From contig JAQVRG010000010.1 in NCBI GenBank assembly GCA_028701165.1, positions 1-15,215 on the forward strand: a stretch of DNA of 15,215 bases, in the 5' to 3' direction. Below the pieces are notes generated by a model. It was not told the DNA's origin, searched no databases, and was given only the letters and a program-made list of their open reading frames with translations. Below are positions 15,051 through 15,215 of the stretch, one piece after another (the first letter of the stretch is position 1; every line of letters starts with the position of its first letter). Source of the DNA: Eubacteriales bacterium. Its GTDB lineage: Bacteria > Bacillota > Clostridia > Christensenellales > CAG-138. Position numbers and translations under genes: made by a program.

Positions 15051-15060
15051 AAGTCTCATT
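14961..15060 (+). ncRNA. Candidate structured RNA element spanning the unit 2/3 junction
   Basis: This is the same fold as the copy at 14801-14900, with P1 between 14961-14970 and 15051-15060. P2 is shortened from 7 to 5 bp because the 3' arm reads AACGCCC; all other stems are unchanged. The remaining copy, from 15121, lacks most of its P1 3' arm because the window ends at 15215. Confidence 0.35.
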
Positions 15061-15210
15061 GGCCGCACCAAATGCAAAAGAGCACCCGTAGGGTGCTCTT
15101 TTACATTTCTATGAGGGGACAATGAGACTTGAAGGGCGCGACCCCGAAGGGGACAAATTGCAACTGTGTTGCGATTTGCGCGCCCCGAGCTGGCGGCGCG
15201 GAAGCGCCGG
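15051..15210 (+). repeat. 160-bp tandem repeat, unit 3
   Basis: Identical to unit 1 except position 38 (loop GTA instead of ATA). Its terminator-like hairpin spans 15070-15108. No protein-coding frame runs consistently through the array, because 160 is not a multiple of 3. Confidence 0.97.
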
Positions 15211-15215
15211 AAGTC
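15211..15215 (+). repeat. Start of repeat unit 4, cut by the window edge
   Basis: The last five bases, AAGTC, are exactly where a fourth unit would begin, 160 bp after unit 3. The array therefore probably continues beyond the window; its true copy number is unknown. Confidence 0.7.

Noticed and set aside
14891..15070. Additional tRNA-Leu genes in units 2 and 3
   Set aside because: Only the last 20 nt of the tRNA (T-stem 3' strand, acceptor 3' strand, CCA) are copied. The GCGGCCA 5' arm, D arm and anticodon arm are absent.
14809..15114. A 101-codon open frame on the plus strand running through the repeats
   Set aside because: The repeat period of 160 is not a multiple of 3, so the frame reads successive units in different phases. 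It overlaps hairpins and tRNA-derived sequence and has no SD. It is a by-product of the array.
14731..15215. CRISPR array
   Set aside because: There are no short repeats alternating with unique spacers; the whole 160-bp unit is repeated almost exactly, and no cas genes are present in the window.
14731..15215. Integrated phage or integrative element with att sites
   Set aside because: The tRNA 3' end copies would fit attachment sites, but no integrase, excisionase or phage gene is visible before the window ends. Kept only as one hypothesis for the array.

Overview
The window reads as a chromosomal segment of a fairly GC-rich Clostridia-type Firmicute, possibly a gut Christensenellales or Oscillospirales relative (inference). 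The evidence is an HPr kinase/phosphorylase gene (hprK), a T-box leader with an intrinsic terminator before thrS, a ytxC-like gene next to thrS (the neighbourhood known from Bacillus subtilis), consensus sigma-A promoters and purine-rich Shine-Dalgarno (SD) sites. Most of the window is ordinary core genome. The right-hand end is not.

Left part, all on the plus strand: the 3' end of an hflC-like SPFH/band-7 gene (1-420); a two-gene RND efflux operon made of a lipoprotein adaptor with a very long hairpin region (505-2181) and an HAE1-type permease (2194-5313), with no outer-membrane channel gene beside it; a membrane protein with a zinc ribbon at each end (5379-6101); and DNA polymerase IV, dinB (6130-7329).

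Middle part, minus strand: a tightly packed likely operon transcribed right to left, ytxC-like (11621-10884), uvrC (10857-9043), a Cof-type HAD phosphatase (9029-8229) and hprK (8226-7333). It converges on dinB with a 3-bp gap. uvrC has a TATAAT box 6 nt before its ATG and no SD, so a leaderless transcript from an internal promoter is possible.

Right part: thrS (11965-13878, plus) sits behind a strong promoter and an unusually compact T-box riboswitch. A hairpin terminator separates it from a convergent cysteine-rich protein of unknown function (14542-13934, minus), whose upstream region holds a SigK-like promoter candidate. Then comes a tRNA-Leu(GAG) gene (14668-14750) with a textbook promoter.

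The most unusual feature begins inside that tRNA. From 14731, in the 3' half of the T arm, to the window end there is a tandem array with a 160-bp period: three full units plus the first 5 bases of a fourth. Each unit starts with the last 20 nt of the tRNA including CCA, continues with a long terminator-like hairpin, and then a block that folds on paper into a nested pair of three-way junctions. The closing stem of that block is formed between an inverted copy of the tRNA T-arm sequence and the tRNA-derived start of the next unit. The copies differ at only four positions, two of them in the hairpin triloop. I do not recognise this family. It is the best candidate here for something undescribed.
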